DNA from: Blastochloris viridis
GTDB lineage: Bacteria > Pseudomonadota > Alphaproteobacteria > Rhizobiales > Xanthobacteraceae
Assembly: GCF_001402875.1 (NCBI RefSeq)
Contig: NZ_CP012946.1
Location: 3,660,842-3,724,841 of the forward strand
Direction of reading: 5' to 3'
DNA: 64,000 nucleotides
The position numbers and the translations under genes were made by a program. Numbering within the stretch: position 1 is the stretch's first letter; every line of letters begins with the position of its first letter. This document shows positions 41,119 through 50,203 of this stretch, one piece after another. The notes under the pieces were generated by a model, which saw only the letters and a list, made by a program, of their open reading frames with translations, was not told the DNA's origin and did no database searches.

Positions 41119-41202
41119 CTATCCACGGGCGAGGGCGGGTGGGGGCATCAAGCCAGGCCACAGCGGGTGCGGCAGACGAAACGCCCACTTGATCAGGCGC
41201 AT
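41119..41202 (-). CDS. Candidate 27-residue micro-ORF downstream of asd
   Basis: Reading ATG (41202) to TAG (41119) gives a 27-residue peptide that is basic and hydrophobic at its start (MRLIKWAFRLPHPLWPGL). It is preceded by an extended Shine-Dalgarno AAGGAGGAGG at 41217-41208 with 5-nt spacing, and sits directly after the asd terminator on the same strand. The strong ribosome site is the only real support. It might instead be chance or a leftover from a decayed gene. Confidence 0.35.
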   Translation of the reverse strand: MRLIKWAFRLPHPLWPGLMPPPALARG

Positions 41203-41216
41203 TCGTGCCTCCTCCT

Positions 41217-41251
41217 TCAAACAAAACGGGCGGACCGAAGCCCGCCCGTTT
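41217..41251 (-). terminator. Intrinsic terminator of asd
   Basis: Read on the minus strand: AAACGGGCGG stem, 8-nt loop GCTTCGGT, CCGCCCGTTT, then TTGTTTG. The arms are at 41251-41242 and 41233-41224, 36 nt after the asd stop. Confidence 0.8.
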
Positions 41252-41286
41252 GATGCATCAAGTCCGGAACCGAAATTCGCGCGGCC

Positions 41287-42321
41287 TTACGCCGCCTGCT
41301 TCTTCGGCGAGATCAGCTTGCGGTTGACCAGGAGCTCGGCGATCTGCACCGAGTTGAGGGCGGCGCCCTTGCGCAGATTGTCCGACACGCACCAGAACGA
41401 CAGGCCGTTGTCGACCGTGCTGTCCTCGCGGATGCGCGAGATGTAGGTGGCATCCTCGCCGGTGGCCTCGACCGGGGTGATGTAGCCGCCGGGTTCGTGC
41501 TTATCGATGACGAGGCAGCCCGGCGCCCGCGCCAGGAGGGCGCGCGCTTCGTCCGCCGTCACCGGCTGCTCGAACTCGACGTTGACCGCCTCCGAGTGCG
41601 ACACGAACACCGGCACCCGCACGCAGGTGGCGGTGAGCTTGATCTTGGGGTCGAGAATCTTCTTGGTCTCGACCATCATCTTCCACTCTTCCTTGGTCGA
41701 GCCGTCCTCCATGAAGACGTCGATCTGGGGAATGAGGTTGAAGGCGATGCGCTTTGGGAATTTTTTGGTCTCCATCTCCGAGGCGGTGAACACCGCGCGG
41801 GTCTGGGAGAACAGCTCGTCCATGGCGTCCTTGCCGGCACCCGACACCGACTGATAGGTCGCCACCACCACCCGCTTGATGGTGAAGGCGTCGTGCAGCG
41901 GCTTCAGCGCGACCACGAGCTGCGCGGTCGAGCAATTGGGATTGGCGATGATGTTCTTCTTGGTGAAGCCGGCGACGGCGTCGGCGTTCACCTCCGGCAC
42001 GATCAGCGGCACGTCGGGGTCGGTGCGCCAGGTCGAGGAATTGTCGATCACCACGCAGCCCTGGGCGCCGATCCGGGGCGACCATTCCTTCGACACCGTG
42101 CCGCCGGCCGACATCAGGCAGATGTCAGTGCCGGTGAAGTCGAAATTCTCGAGCGCCTTCACCTTGAGCGTCTTGTCGCCGTAGGACACCTCGACGCCCA
42201 TGCTGCGGCGCGAGGCGAGCGCCACCACCTCGTCGGCGGGGAAGCCCCGCTCGGCGAGAATCGCCAGCATTTCGCGGCCCACATTGCCCGTGGCCCCGAC
42301 GACTGCGACCGAGTAACCCAT
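41287..42321 (-). CDS. asd: Aspartate-semialdehyde dehydrogenase
   Basis: Asd reduces aspartyl phosphate to aspartate semialdehyde, the branch point for lysine/diaminopimelate, threonine and methionine. The 344-residue protein has the nucleotide-binding VVGATGNVGREML at the N-terminus, catalytic Cys130 in NPNCSTAQ, and SVSGAGKDAMDEL. I chose the ATG at 42321; longer reading adds a leader of unlike composition. A good terminator follows. It is a single-gene unit facing the carbonic anhydrase gene. Confidence 0.96.
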   Translation of the reverse strand: MGYSVAVVGATGNVGREMLAILAERGFPADEVVALASRRSMGVEVSYGDKTLKVKALENFDFTGTDICLMSAGGTVSKEWSPRIGAQGCVVIDNSSTWRTDPDVPLIVPEVNADAVAGFTKKNIIANPNCSTAQLVVALKPLHDAFTIKRVVVATYQSVSGAGKDAMDELFSQTRAVFTASEMETKKFPKRIAFNLIPQIDVFMEDGSTKEEWKMMVETKKILDPKIKLTATCVRVPVFVSHSEAVNVEFEQPVTADEARALLARAPGCLVIDKHEPGGYITPVEATGEDATYISRIREDSTVDNGLSFWCVSDNLRKGAALNSVQIAELLVNRKLISPKKQAA

Positions 42322-42565
42322 CCTTGACTCTCCGGCGAAGATCCCGGGCCGCAGGAATACCTGCGGCAACCTGGGATTCCCGGCTTCTATTGCAGAAGGC
42401 GGACGGACACAACACGGTCGAGGGTGGAACATTCCGGCACCGGTGCTCCGAACCACCCGGCGGGCGGCTGCGGCAGCACCCGTTCGTCTGCCGCGCCGCG
42501 GCGTCTCGTACCAACGGCCCCCGATGCTGACGCAGGGGCCGTTGAAGCTCGCAAACTTTCATCCA

Positions 42566-42582
42566 TGAAATCGATGATTTCA
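42566..42582. promoter_or_regulatory. TGAAATC-N3-GATTTCA palindrome
   Basis: A perfect 7-bp inverted repeat with a 3-nt centre in an unusually AT-rich patch, about 250 nt upstream of asd and downstream of the small gene at 42619-42831. It is of operator size; no regulator is identified. Confidence 0.35.
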
Positions 42583-42618
42583 CGGAAATCTGCGATCGTT
42601 GCGGTGTGCCGGGCGGCC

Positions 42619-42831
42619 TCAGGCCGGGGTGCGGAGCCGGGCGCGCTGGCGGCGCCGGGCCTGGGCGTGCGCGACGAAGGTGGCGAACGGCACCAGCCGG
42701 CCGCGTTCCTCGGCCGGCGCCACCGCCCGCGGCGGCCGGTTCGCACGAACCTGCCAGTCCAGCCAGATCACCTGTCCGCGCTCGGGCATGTCTTCGAACA
42801 GGGCGTCGAACCATTTGCCGGCCTTGTACAT
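42619..42831 (-). CDS. Hypothetical small protein (70 residues)
   Basis: I do not recognise the family. The N-terminal half is ordinary protein sequence (MYKAGKWFDALFEDM, VIWLDWQVRANRPPR) and the last third is Ala/Arg-rich (HAQARRRQRARLRTPA), so it is basic overall. AGGAGG lies 4 nt upstream of the ATG, closer than usual but strong. No signal peptide or membrane helix is seen. It lies between asd and the small secreted-protein gene and could be chance, though the ribosome site and Trp content argue for a real gene. Confidence 0.55.
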   Translation of the reverse strand: MYKAGKWFDALFEDMPERGQVIWLDWQVRANRPPRAVAPAEERGRLVPFATFVAHAQARRRQRARLRTPA

Positions 42832-43072
42832 AGGGCCTCCTCGGGGGTTCCCCGGAACTCATCCTGTCGCGCAACGCGGCAGACGGTTCGAGGTTCCGTT
42901 TGGGGATTGCCGGCCGGGGGTCCGCTGCGGCCTGCCGAGGGAACCGCGCCGTCGCTCGCCGCGTTGCCGTCTTGCAACGGCGGCTCGGGAACGCCGGGGT
43001 GGGGCACATCCGCTCTGGCGGAGGTTTGTTAACCCCTCTATCCTAAGCTCGATTCAGGTTTTCGAGGGTGTC

Positions 43073-43375
43073 ATGCGGCTCGCCGGTCTTGTCGTTTCCA
43101 CCGTGGCGCTCGCGTTTGCGGCGGCCACCGTTTTGCCGAGTGTGGCCGACGCCCAGACGCGGCGGTCGCCCTCGCGTCTCACCGTCACGCCCAAGCAGTC
43201 CTATCTCTATCCGGGCACCAATTATCCGGCGCTCAATGCCGCCGATTACGCCGTCGATCTGCGCTTTCGCTCCGGCGTGCCGGCCGAGACCATGACCGGA
43301 CCGGGCGGCGACGGCGGCCGCTTCAACCTGCCGCAGCCGTTCGAGCTGGGCGGCACCCGGCCGCTGCCGTTCTGA
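43073..43375 (+). CDS. Small secreted/periplasmic protein, unknown function
   Basis: The 100-residue protein has an evident Sec signal peptide (about residues 1-27: MRLAGLVVSTVALAFAAAT, then SVADA before QTRR), leaving a mature form of about 73 residues. The mature part is Pro/Tyr-rich (YLYPGTNYPALN) and ends FELGGTRPLPF. I do not recognise a characterised domain. The ATG at 43073 is chosen because it begins the signal peptide; longer open reading upstream is not supported. A very good terminator follows, so this is a single-gene transcript. Confidence 0.75.
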   Translation: MRLAGLVVSTVALAFAAATVLPSVADAQTRRSPSRLTVTPKQSYLYPGTNYPALNAADYAVDLRFRSGVPAETMTGPGGDGGRFNLPQPFELGGTRPLPF

Positions 43376-43413
43376 ACGGGCGTTCGGGCAGGTCTCTTTC
43401 GGATTTCGATATC

Positions 43414-43445
43414 AAACGGCCGGGCACGCGCCCGGCCGTTTTGCG
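43414..43445 (+). terminator. Intrinsic terminator of small secreted-protein gene
   Basis: A perfect 12-bp stem AAACGGCCGGGC (43414-43425) and GCCCGGCCGTTT (43430-43441) with an ACGC loop and a short T run, 39 nt after the stop codon. Confidence 0.8.
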
Positions 43446-43585
43446 TTGATGGCGTCGTCTTCCCACTTTGAGGGAGCAAGAGGCGCCCGGCGAGGGCGCC
43501 TCAGCAGCTTCGAGGTGGCGGAGCCCGCCAGCGGCCACGCCTTGGGCGCGTCCCGGTGGCGTTGGGGCCTGACGCCCGGCCGCGG

Positions 43586-44698
43586 TCAGCCCGACAGCGC
43601 GTCGAGCTCGGCCAGGATGGCGTCGCCCATCGCCGTCGTGCCGATGGTGGCCTGACCCGGCGCGGCGATGTCGCCGGTGCGCAGGCCTTTCGCCAGCACG
43701 TTGGCGGTGGCGGTGTCGAGCAGATCCGCCGCCTCGCCGAGCCCAAACGAATAGCGCAGCGCCATGCCGAGCGAGCCGATCATCGCCAGCGGGTTGGCGA
43801 TGCCCTTGCCGGCGATGTCGGGGGCGGAGCCGTGCACCGGCTCGTACATCGCCTTGCGCTTGCCGGTGACGGGGTCCGCTTCACCGAGCGAGGCCGACGG
43901 CAGCATGCCGAGCGAGCCGGTCAGCATCGCGGCGATGTCGGACAACATGTCGCCGAACAGATTGTCGCAGACGATGACGTCGAATTGCTTGGGCCGGCGC
44001 ACCAGCTGCATGCCGCAGGCGTCGGCCAGCTGGTGCTCCAGCTCGACCTCTGGGAATTCGCGGCGGTGGACCTCGGTCACCACCTGGTTCCACAACAGGC
44101 CCGACTTCATGACGTTGCGCTTCTCGGTCGAGGTCACCTTGTTCCGGCGCTTCTTGGCGAGGTCGAAGGCGACGCGGGCGATGCGCTCGATCTCGAAGGT
44201 GTCGTAGACCTGGGAATCGATGGCGCGCTTCTGGCCACCGCCGAGGTCGGTGATGGTCTTGGGTTCGCCGAAATAGACCCCGCCGGTGAGCTCGCGCACG
44301 ATCATGATGTCGAGGCCCTCGACCAGCTCGCGCTTCAGCGACGATGCATCGGCCAGCGCCGGGTAGCAGATCGCCGGGCGCAGGTTGGCGAACAGGCCGA
44401 GATCCTTGCGAAGGCGCAACAGGCCCGCCTCCGGACGGGCGTCATAGGGCACGCCGTCCCATTTCGGCCCGCCGACCGCGCCGAACAGCACGGCGTCGGA
44501 CGCGTGCGCCAGCTCCATGGTGGCGTCGGTGATGGCGACGCCGTCGGCGTCATAGGATGAGCCGCCGACCAGCCGCTCGTCATAATTGAAGGCGGCGACG
44601 CCGCGCTTTTCGAACCACACCAGGAGGCGCTTCACCTCCGCCATCACCTCGGGGCCGATCCCGTCGCCGGGCAGAAGCAGGAGCTTGAACGAAGGCAT
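43586..44698 (-). CDS. leuB: 3-isopropylmalate dehydrogenase
   Basis: LeuB oxidatively decarboxylates 3-isopropylmalate in leucine synthesis. The 370-residue protein begins [17 protein letters not shown]. It has the [14 protein letters not shown] block, the substrate-binding [19 protein letters not shown] region, [11 protein letters not shown] and the metal-binding [25 protein letters not shown] follows in the NAD-binding part. The leuA, leuC and leuD genes are not in this window. A dispersed palindromic repeat follows the start region upstream. Confidence 0.96.
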   Translation of the reverse strand: MPSFKLLLLPGDGIGPEVMAEVKRLLVWFEKRGVAAFNYDERLVGGSSYDADGVAITDATMELAHASDAVLFGAVGGPKWDGVPYDARPEAGLLRLRKDLGLFANLRPAICYPALADASSLKRELVEGLDIMIVRELTGGVYFGEPKTITDLGGGQKRAIDSQVYDTFEIERIARVAFDLAKKRRNKVTSTEKRNVMKSGLLWNQVVTEVHRREFPEVELEHQLADACGMQLVRRPKQFDVIVCDNLFGDMLSDIAAMLTGSLGMLPSASLGEADPVTGKRKAMYEPVHGSAPDIAGKGIANPLAMIGSLGMALRYSFGLGEAADLLDTATANVLAKGLRTGDIAAPGQATIGTTAMGDAILAELDALSG

Positions 44699-44728
44699 GG
44701 TTCTCTCGCAGGTCGGGCTGAAGGAGAT

Positions 44729-44838
44729 CGTCATCCCGGCCGGAGCGAGGACATCTCCGAGCGGAGAGCCGGGATCGTCAGCAGGTCAAATGTCTGCTTG
44801 CGGTCCCGGCTCTCGGCTCCGCCTCGGCCGGGACGACG
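44729..44838. repeat. Palindromic repeat family B, copy 1
   Basis: Outer arms CGTCATCCCGGCCG (44729-44742) and CGGCCGGGACGACG (44825-44838) pair with one mismatch. Inner perfect arms AGAGCCGGGA (44765-44774) and TCCCGGCTCT (44804-44813) give a cruciform-like element of about 110 nt between leuB and the transglycosylase gene. Confidence 0.7.
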
Positions 44839-44938
44839 AGAATGAGACGATTCCTCTAGAAGCTCGCGGGGCGGGCCGCAAGTATCAGCGCGGGCGGCGG
44901 GTCACACCGCGTTCCGATCCCGCTTTTGCGTACCATGC

Positions 44939-46162
44939 TCAGCGTCCGCGCCGGAGCGCCTCAAGAACATCGGCGGTGGCGCGGCCAGTGACCGGCAGGC
45001 CGTTCCTCTGCTGCACCGTGCGGATGGCGGCCACGGTCTGGCGCCCGATCACGCCGTCGGCGACGCCGCCGATGTCGAAGCCCGAGCGCATCAGCAGCGT
45101 CTGCAGCTCGCGGCGGCCGGCGCGGTCGAGCGGGCGCTCAGTGGTCGGCCACGGCGTCGTGATCGGGCTGCCGCCGCGCAGCCGGTCGGCGAGGTGGCCG
45201 ATCGAAAGGGCGTAAACGATGGTGGGGTTGTAGCGGTAAAACGCCTCGAAATTGCGGGTGACCAGGAAGGCCGGGCCGCGCCGCCCGGCCGGCAGGATGA
45301 TCGCCGCCGGGGCATCCGTGGCGAGGCTGCCGCCCAACGCCCGGCCGTCGACCCGCCGCACACCGGCCGCTGCCCACGCCGCGACCGGCTTGCGGTTGAG
45401 CCGCCCGGTCTCGCTCTCGGTGACGGCATCGGGCAGCGCGACCTCCACCCCCCACGGCAGCCCGGCCTGCCAGCCATTGATGCGCACGAAATTGGCGATT
45501 GAGGCCAGCACGTCCGGCACCGAGCGGGCGACGTCGCGCTTGCCGTCGCCATCGCCGTCGACCGCGACGCGGAAAAACACGGTCGGCATCAGCTGCGGCC
45601 CGCCGAACGCGCCGGCCCACGAGCCGTACAGTGCCTCATAGGGGATCTCGCCGGTGGCGGCGACGCGCAGCGCCGCGATCAGCTCGGTGCGGAAATAGTC
45701 GCGCCGGCGCGGCGCGGTGCAGGCCAGCGTCGCCAGCGAGCGCACCACGTGGCGCAACCCCACCGTCTTGCCGTAGTCGCTCTCGATGCCCCACACCGCG
45801 ACGATGGTGGCGGCGTCGACGCCGTACCTTGCCTCAAGCCGCGCCAGCAGGGCGGCGTGCTCGCGCAGGAGGCGCTTGCCCTCAGTGATCTTCTCGTCGT
45901 CGACCAGGGCGGCGACATAGTCCCAGGCCGGGGTGCGGAACTCCGGCTGGTTCTGCAGGAAGCCGACCACCGAGGCGTCGGTGAGGAGGCCGCGGAAGGC
46001 GCGCTCCAGCACCGCTTCCGGCACGCCCTTGGTGCGGGCCTCGGCCTTGACGCTGTCGACGCAGGCGGTCGGCAGCGGCGGGCCGTCGACCGGACCGACG
46101 GCGAGGGCGGGCGTCGCCGCGGCGACGGCGGCAAGGGCGAGACAGGGTGCGATTCGAGCCAT
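44939..46162 (-). CDS. Lytic murein transglycosylase (MltB-like) with peptidoglycan-binding domain
   Basis: The 407-residue periplasmic enzyme cleaves peptidoglycan glycan strands. A signal peptide covers about residues 1-22 (LALAAVAAATPALA). The SLT_2/MltB domain (about 28-330) has catalytic Glu127 in WGIESDYGKTVG and the GSWAGAFGGPQLMPT block. A PG_binding_1 domain (about 340-405) ends in a VIGRQTVAAIRTVQQRNGL repeat. There is no lipobox. It lies close to the cyclic-nucleotide-binding gene on the same strand. Confidence 0.92.
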   Translation of the reverse strand: MARIAPCLALAAVAAATPALAVGPVDGPPLPTACVDSVKAEARTKGVPEAVLERAFRGLLTDASVVGFLQNQPEFRTPAWDYVAALVDDEKITEGKRLLREHAALLARLEARYGVDAATIVAVWGIESDYGKTVGLRHVVRSLATLACTAPRRRDYFRTELIAALRVAATGEIPYEALYGSWAGAFGGPQLMPTVFFRVAVDGDGDGKRDVARSVPDVLASIANFVRINGWQAGLPWGVEVALPDAVTESETGRLNRKPVAAWAAAGVRRVDGRALGGSLATDAPAAIILPAGRRGPAFLVTRNFEAFYRYNPTIVYALSIGHLADRLRGGSPITTPWPTTERPLDRAGRRELQTLLMRSGFDIGGVADGVIGRQTVAAIRTVQQRNGLPVTGRATADVLEALRRGR

Positions 46163-46210
46163 GGCCGGCAGTCTAGCCGAGACGCGGCGATCTGCCGACA
46201 GCGCCGCCGC

Positions 46211-46678
46211 TCAGGATGCGCGGTCGCTGACGTCGAGGCGGCGGCGGACGCGGTCGAGCTCAGCGATGGTATCGGCGAGGCGCCGGGCCAGCAGCGCCTG
46301 CAGCTGTTCGGCCGCCGCAGGGTAACCCTCCAGCATGCGCAGGAAGGTGTGGCGGGGAATGCGCAGCAAGGTGGCGTCGTTGCGGCCGACCGCGGTGGCC
46401 GGGCGGCGCACCTCGGTGATTAGCGCGGTCTCGCCGATCATCGCGCCGGGGCCGGCCAGCACCTCGGCGCGGTCGGTGTGGAGCACGTTCTTCAGCGCCA
46501 CCGTGCCGGAGGCCACCACGTACGCGGCGTCGGCGTCCTCGCCTTCGCGAAACAAGGTGTCGCCGGCCTTCAGCCGCCGGGCCTCGGCGCCGATGGCGAG
46601 AATGCGCAGAGCGTCGCGGCCGAGCACCTGCAGCACGGCCACGCGTTCCAGCAACGCAACGTCGTCATCGAGAGCCAT
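46211..46678 (-). CDS. Cyclic nucleotide-binding domain protein
   Basis: A 155-residue stand-alone CRP-like cNMP-binding domain. LKAGDTLFREGEDADAAYVVAS and the jelly-roll core are clear; the phosphate-binding cassette region AMIGETALITEVRRPATAV keeps the GE and R-x-A pattern. There is no HTH or other effector domain after it, only a helix and tail (LLARRLADTIAELDRVRRRL). It may sense cAMP/cGMP or have lost ligand binding; the partner is unknown. It lies between the response regulator and the transglycosylase genes, on the same strand. Confidence 0.85.
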   Translation of the reverse strand: MALDDDVALLERVAVLQVLGRDALRILAIGAEARRLKAGDTLFREGEDADAAYVVASGTVALKNVLHTDRAEVLAGPGAMIGETALITEVRRPATAVGRNDATLLRIPRHTFLRMLEGYPAAAEQLQALLARRLADTIAELDRVRRRLDVSDRAS

Positions 46679-46792
46679 CGGCCTGCCGACCTCTCAAAAG
46701 CGCTGTCCGATCTGACGTCATCGGGCCAAAAAACGCACGAAGTATTTGAGTTTCCAATCGTTCATTGGCAACCGGGGTAGGCTGAAAATCCG

Positions 46793-47491
46793 TCAGGGAA
46801 CCAGCTTGTAGCCGCCGCCTTCGGTCACCAGCAGCTGGGCATTGCCCGGATCCTTCTCGATCTTCTGGCGCAGGCGATAGATGTGGGTTTCCAGAGTATG
46901 GGTGGTGACGCCGGAATTGTAACCCCACACCTCCGACAGCAACACGTCGCGCGCCACCGGCTGCTGAGAGGCGCGGTAGAGGTAGCGCAGGATGGCGGTT
47001 TCCTTCTCGGTCAACCGGATCTTGGAGCCCTTGGCGTTGATCAGCAGCTTTTGGCTGGGCTTGAAGCTGTAGGGGCCGACGGCGAACACCGCGTCCTCGC
47101 TGGCGTCGTGCTGGCGAAGCTGGGCGCGGATGCGGGCGAGCAGCACGGCAAAGCGGAACGGCTTGACGACGTAATCGTTGGCGCCGGCCTCCAGGCCCAA
47201 AATGGTGTCCGAATCGGCGTCGTGCCCGGTCAGCATGATGATCGGCGACTTGAAGCCGGACTTGCGCAGCAGCCGCACCGCCTCGCGGCCATCGAGGTCC
47301 GGCAGGCCGACGTCCATGATGACGAGGTCGATCTGGCCGGCCTTGGCGGCCTGGATGCCGCCCTGGGCGGTGTCGGCGAAGGCGGTCTCGAACTCCTCGT
47401 GCAGGTCGAGCTGTTCGACCAGCGCCGTTCGCAGGTCGTCGTCGTCATCGACGACGAGGATCTTGCGCGAAGCCGATATGGTCGTACTCAT
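46793..47491 (-). CDS. OmpR/PhoB-family response regulator
   Basis: The 232-residue two-component regulator has a receiver domain (about residues 9-125) with the acidic pocket VVDDDDD, phospho-acceptor Asp60 in VIMDVGLPDLDG, Thr88 and Lys110 in YVVKPF. A C-terminal winged helix (about 135-232) follows, with EVWGYNSGVTTHTLETHIYRLR. No histidine kinase gene is adjacent, so it is an orphan. It is divergent from the YkuD gene across 141 nt, which suggests shared control. It is not CtrA by its sequence, although related. Confidence 0.92.
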   Translation of the reverse strand: MSTTISASRKILVVDDDDDLRTALVEQLDLHEEFETAFADTAQGGIQAAKAGQIDLVIMDVGLPDLDGREAVRLLRKSGFKSPIIMLTGHDADSDTILGLEAGANDYVVKPFRFAVLLARIRAQLRQHDASEDAVFAVGPYSFKPSQKLLINAKGSKIRLTEKETAILRYLYRASQQPVARDVLLSEVWGYNSGVTTHTLETHIYRLRQKIEKDPGNAQLLVTEGGGYKLVP

Positions 47492-47632
47492 GCTGCATCT
47501 CTTGGTCTTAGCCGCAACGCCACCCCACCGCGGCGGGCTTGGGCCGCGGGGGCAATACCGGCCGGTTCAGGTTGCCGCAGACGGCAGGCCAGCGGAACCA
47601 ATTTTAACGCTAATCTCAAGTCTTGGTTAACC

Positions 47633-48169
47633 ATGCCAGTCTCGCCTCTGTCCCGCCTGCGGGTCACCCGTCGTCCCGGATGCCGCACCAGCGGCATCGT
47701 CGTGGCCGGCGGCCGCGCCATCCGCTGCGCCCTCGGCCGTGCCGGCATCCGCGCCGACAAGCGCGAGGGCGACGGCGCCACCCCGGCCGGCGCGTTCGCG
47801 CTGGGGCGGGTGTGGTGGCGGGCCGACCGTGTGCCGCCGCCGGGCGGCGGCCTGCCGCGACGTCGCATCCGCCGCGATGACGGCTGGTGCGACGCGCCGT
47901 GCGATGCCCGCTACAACCGACCGGTGCGGCTGCCATGCCGCGCCTCCCACGAAGAGATGTGGCGCAATGACGGACTTTACGACCTCGTCGTCGAAATTTG
48001 CTGTAATGTTTGGCCACGCCGCAAAGGTCGCGGCAGCGCCATCTTCCTTCACGCCGCCCGGCCCGGCTTTGCGCCCACCGCCGGCTGCGTCGCGCTTCAC
48101 CCTGCCGAGCTGCGCCGGCTGATCGCCCGGCTCGGCCGTGCGAGCCGGATCGTCATCGCGCCGTGCTGA
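47633..48169 (+). CDS. L,D-transpeptidase (YkuD) family protein
   Basis: A 178-residue protein of the YkuD fold (short L,D-transpeptidase-like subfamily). The catalytic residues are His140 in [11 protein letters not shown] and Cys152 in PTAGCVALH. It would make 3-3 peptidoglycan crosslinks or trim or attach envelope components, but members of this short group often lack an obvious signal peptide, as here ([14 protein letters not shown]), and their location is unproven. The stop overlaps the GTG start of the PAP2 gene by 7 nt. Confidence 0.85.
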   Translation: MPVSPLSRLRVTRRPGCRTSGIVVAGGRAIRCALGRAGIRADKREGDGATPAGAFALGRVWWRADRVPPPGGGLPRRRIRRDDGWCDAPCDARYNRPVRLPCRASHEEMWRNDGLYDLVVEICCNVWPRRKGRGSAIFLHAARPGFAPTAGCVALHPAELRRLIARLGRASRIVIAPC

Positions 48170-48894
48170 CCCGCACCCGGCTGTCGCTGCTGCTCGGCGC
48201 TGCCCTTGCCGCCGTTGCCGTGCTCGGGGTGTGGCCCGAGCTCGATTTCGCCATCTCCGCGGCGATGTACGACCCGGTCTCCGGCCGCTTTCCCGCCGCC
48301 GATGACCCGGCGCTGAAGGTGGTGCGTGAGGCGCTCCGCTTCCTGCCGCACCTGATGTTCTGGCCGGCGCTGCTGCTGTTGGCGCTGGCACTGGTGCGGC
48401 CAACGCTCCGGCTGCCGCGGCGGGCGCTGATCTTTGTGGTGGCCACCTTCGCGCTCGGCCCCGGCCTGATTGTAAATGGCGTGGTCAAGAACGCCTGGGA
48501 CCGGCCGCGGCCGCGCGATGTCGCCGCGTTCGGCGGCACCCAGCCGTTCCAGCCGTGGTGGCAGCCCGGCAAGGGCTGGTTCGACAACCGCTCGTTCGTG
48601 TCGGGCGAGGCGTCGTCGTCGGCCTGGACGCTGGCGCCGGCCGCGCTGGCGCCGCCGCCGTGGCGGGCGATCGCGATCGCCGCCGCTGCCACCTACGCCG
48701 CCGCCACCTCGGCGCTGCGGGTGGTGTTCGGCGCCCATTTCCTATCCGACGTGGTGCTCGGCGCGCTGGTGTCGCTGGTGCTGGTGCGGCTCGGCTATCG
48801 CTGGTACCGCCGTGACGACCGCCAGGGTGGCGAAGCTTGGCAGCGGGGGAGGGCGCTGATACACCGCGCCGACCCCACAATCCGGAGTGCCGAC
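48163..48894 (+). CDS. PAP2 (phosphatidic acid phosphatase-type) membrane phosphatase, open frame without its own stop
   Basis: The 244-codon region encodes a membrane PAP2 phosphatase of about five helices. Its motifs are [11 protein letters not shown] (residues 109-119, K-x6-RP), SGEASS (147-152, where SGE replaces the usual SGH) and [18 protein letters not shown] (183-200, His192 and Asp196). Relatives act on undecaprenyl-pyrophosphate, phosphatidylglycerophosphate or lipid A. The GTG at 48163 overlaps the YkuD stop. There is no in-frame stop: the frame continues straight into argG (Met codon 245), giving a 654-residue combined product if translated through. Either a real fusion, or a lost stop or frameshift. 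Confidence 0.72.
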
Positions 48895-50127
48895 ATGCCG
48901 AAAGGCGACGTCAAGAAGGTGGTGCTCGCCTATTCGGGCGGGCTCGACACCTCGATCATCCTGAAATGGCTGCAGACCACCTATGCTTGCGAGGTGGTGA
49001 CCTTCACCGCCGACCTGGGCCAGGGCGAGGAGCTGGAGCCGGCGCGCAAGAAGGCCGAGCTGCTCGGCATCAAGCCCGAGAACATCTTCATCGAGGATTT
49101 GCGCGAGGAATTCGTGCGGGACTACGTGTTCCCGATGTTCCGCGCCAACGCCCAGTATGAGGGGCTCTATCTGCTCGGCACCTCGATCGCCCGGCCGCTG
49201 ATCGCCAAGCGCCAGATCGAGATCGCCCGCAAGGTCGGCGCCGACGCGGTGTGCCATGGCGCCACCGGCAAGGGCAACGATCAGGTCCGCTTCGAGCTGG
49301 CCTATTACGCGCTGGAGCCCAACATCAAGATCATCGCGCCCTGGCGCGAGTGGGACCTGACCTCGCGCACCCGGCTGATCGAGTTCGCCGAACAGAACCA
49401 GATCCCGATCGCCAAGGACAAGCGCGGCGAGGCGCCGTTCTCGGTGGACGCCAACCTGCTGCACACCTCCTCCGAGGGCAAGGTGCTGGAGGACCCGGCG
49501 GTCGAGGTGCCCGACTACGTGTTCTCGCGCACCCTCAGCCCCGAGCAGGCGCCCGATACCCCGACCTACGTCACCATCGGCTTCGAGAAGGGCGATGCGG
49601 TGTCGGTCGACGGCGTTCAGCTCACGCCAGCGGCGCTGCTGACCAAGCTCAACGAGCTTGGCCGGGCGAATGGCATCGGCCGGCTCGACCTGGTCGAGAA
49701 CCGCTTCGTCGGCATGAAGAGCCGCGGCATGTACGAGACGCCGGGCGGCACCATCCTGCTGCTGGCCCATCGCGGCATCGAGAGCGTCACCCTCGACCGC
49801 GGCGCCGCGCACCTCAAGGACGAGCTGATGCCGCGCTATGCCGAGCTGATCTATAACGGCTTCTGGTTCGCGCCCGAGCGCGAGATGCTGCAGGCACTGA
49901 TCGACAAGAGCCAGGAATTCGTCACCGGCTGGGTGCGGCTGAAGCTCTACAAGGGCGGCGTCCATATCGTCGGCCGCGACAGCCCGTACTCGCTGTACGA
50001 TCAGGAGCTGGTGACCTTCGAGGAGGGCGCGGTGGCCTACGACCACCGCGACGCCGCCGGCTTCATCCGCCTCAACGCCCTGCGCCTGCGCACCTATGGG
50101 GCGCGGACGCGGAAGCTGGGGGGGTGA
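48895..50127 (+). CDS. argG: Argininosuccinate synthase
   Basis: ArgG joins citrulline and aspartate using ATP in arginine synthesis. The 410-residue protein begins [20 protein letters not shown] with the [10 protein letters not shown]-loop. It contains the conserved [20 protein letters not shown] and the [17 protein letters not shown] block. GGAG at 48884-48887, 7 nt before ATG 48895, marks its own start. However, the reading frame is open upstream through a complete PAP2 domain, so a longer PAP2-ArgG product is possible. It ends before the Fic module. Confidence 0.96.
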   Translation: MPKGDVKKVVLAYSGGLDTSIILKWLQTTYACEVVTFTADLGQGEELEPARKKAELLGIKPENIFIEDLREEFVRDYVFPMFRANAQYEGLYLLGTSIARPLIAKRQIEIARKVGADAVCHGATGKGNDQVRFELAYYALEPNIKIIAPWREWDLTSRTRLIEFAEQNQIPIAKDKRGEAPFSVDANLLHTSSEGKVLEDPAVEVPDYVFSRTLSPEQAPDTPTYVTIGFEKGDAVSVDGVQLTPAALLTKLNELGRANGIGRLDLVENRFVGMKSRGMYETPGGTILLLAHRGIESVTLDRGAAHLKDELMPRYAELIYNGFWFAPEREMLQALIDKSQEFVTGWVRLKLYKGGVHIVGRDSPYSLYDQELVTFEEGAVAYDHRDAAGFIRLNALRLRTYGARTRKLGG

Positions 50128-50203
50128 GGATCGCGGGTGCCACTGGCATCCGGATCATCTACACTGGTATTTCGTTTGGACGTTGTCGCAAGGGAGGTGC
50201 CGT

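Noticed and set aside
43028..43052. CtrA-like box upstream of the small secreted protein
   Set aside because: TTAACCCCTCTATCC has only one half-site, with no second TTAA at the right distance.
46883..47632. Long plus-strand frame leading into the YkuD gene
   Set aside because: It is antisense to the response regulator; YkuD homology begins at the ATG at 47633.
47600..47632. CtrA site in the regulator-YkuD promoter region
   Set aside because: Two TTAAC words are present but 19 nt apart, not the 7-nt spacing of a CtrA full site.
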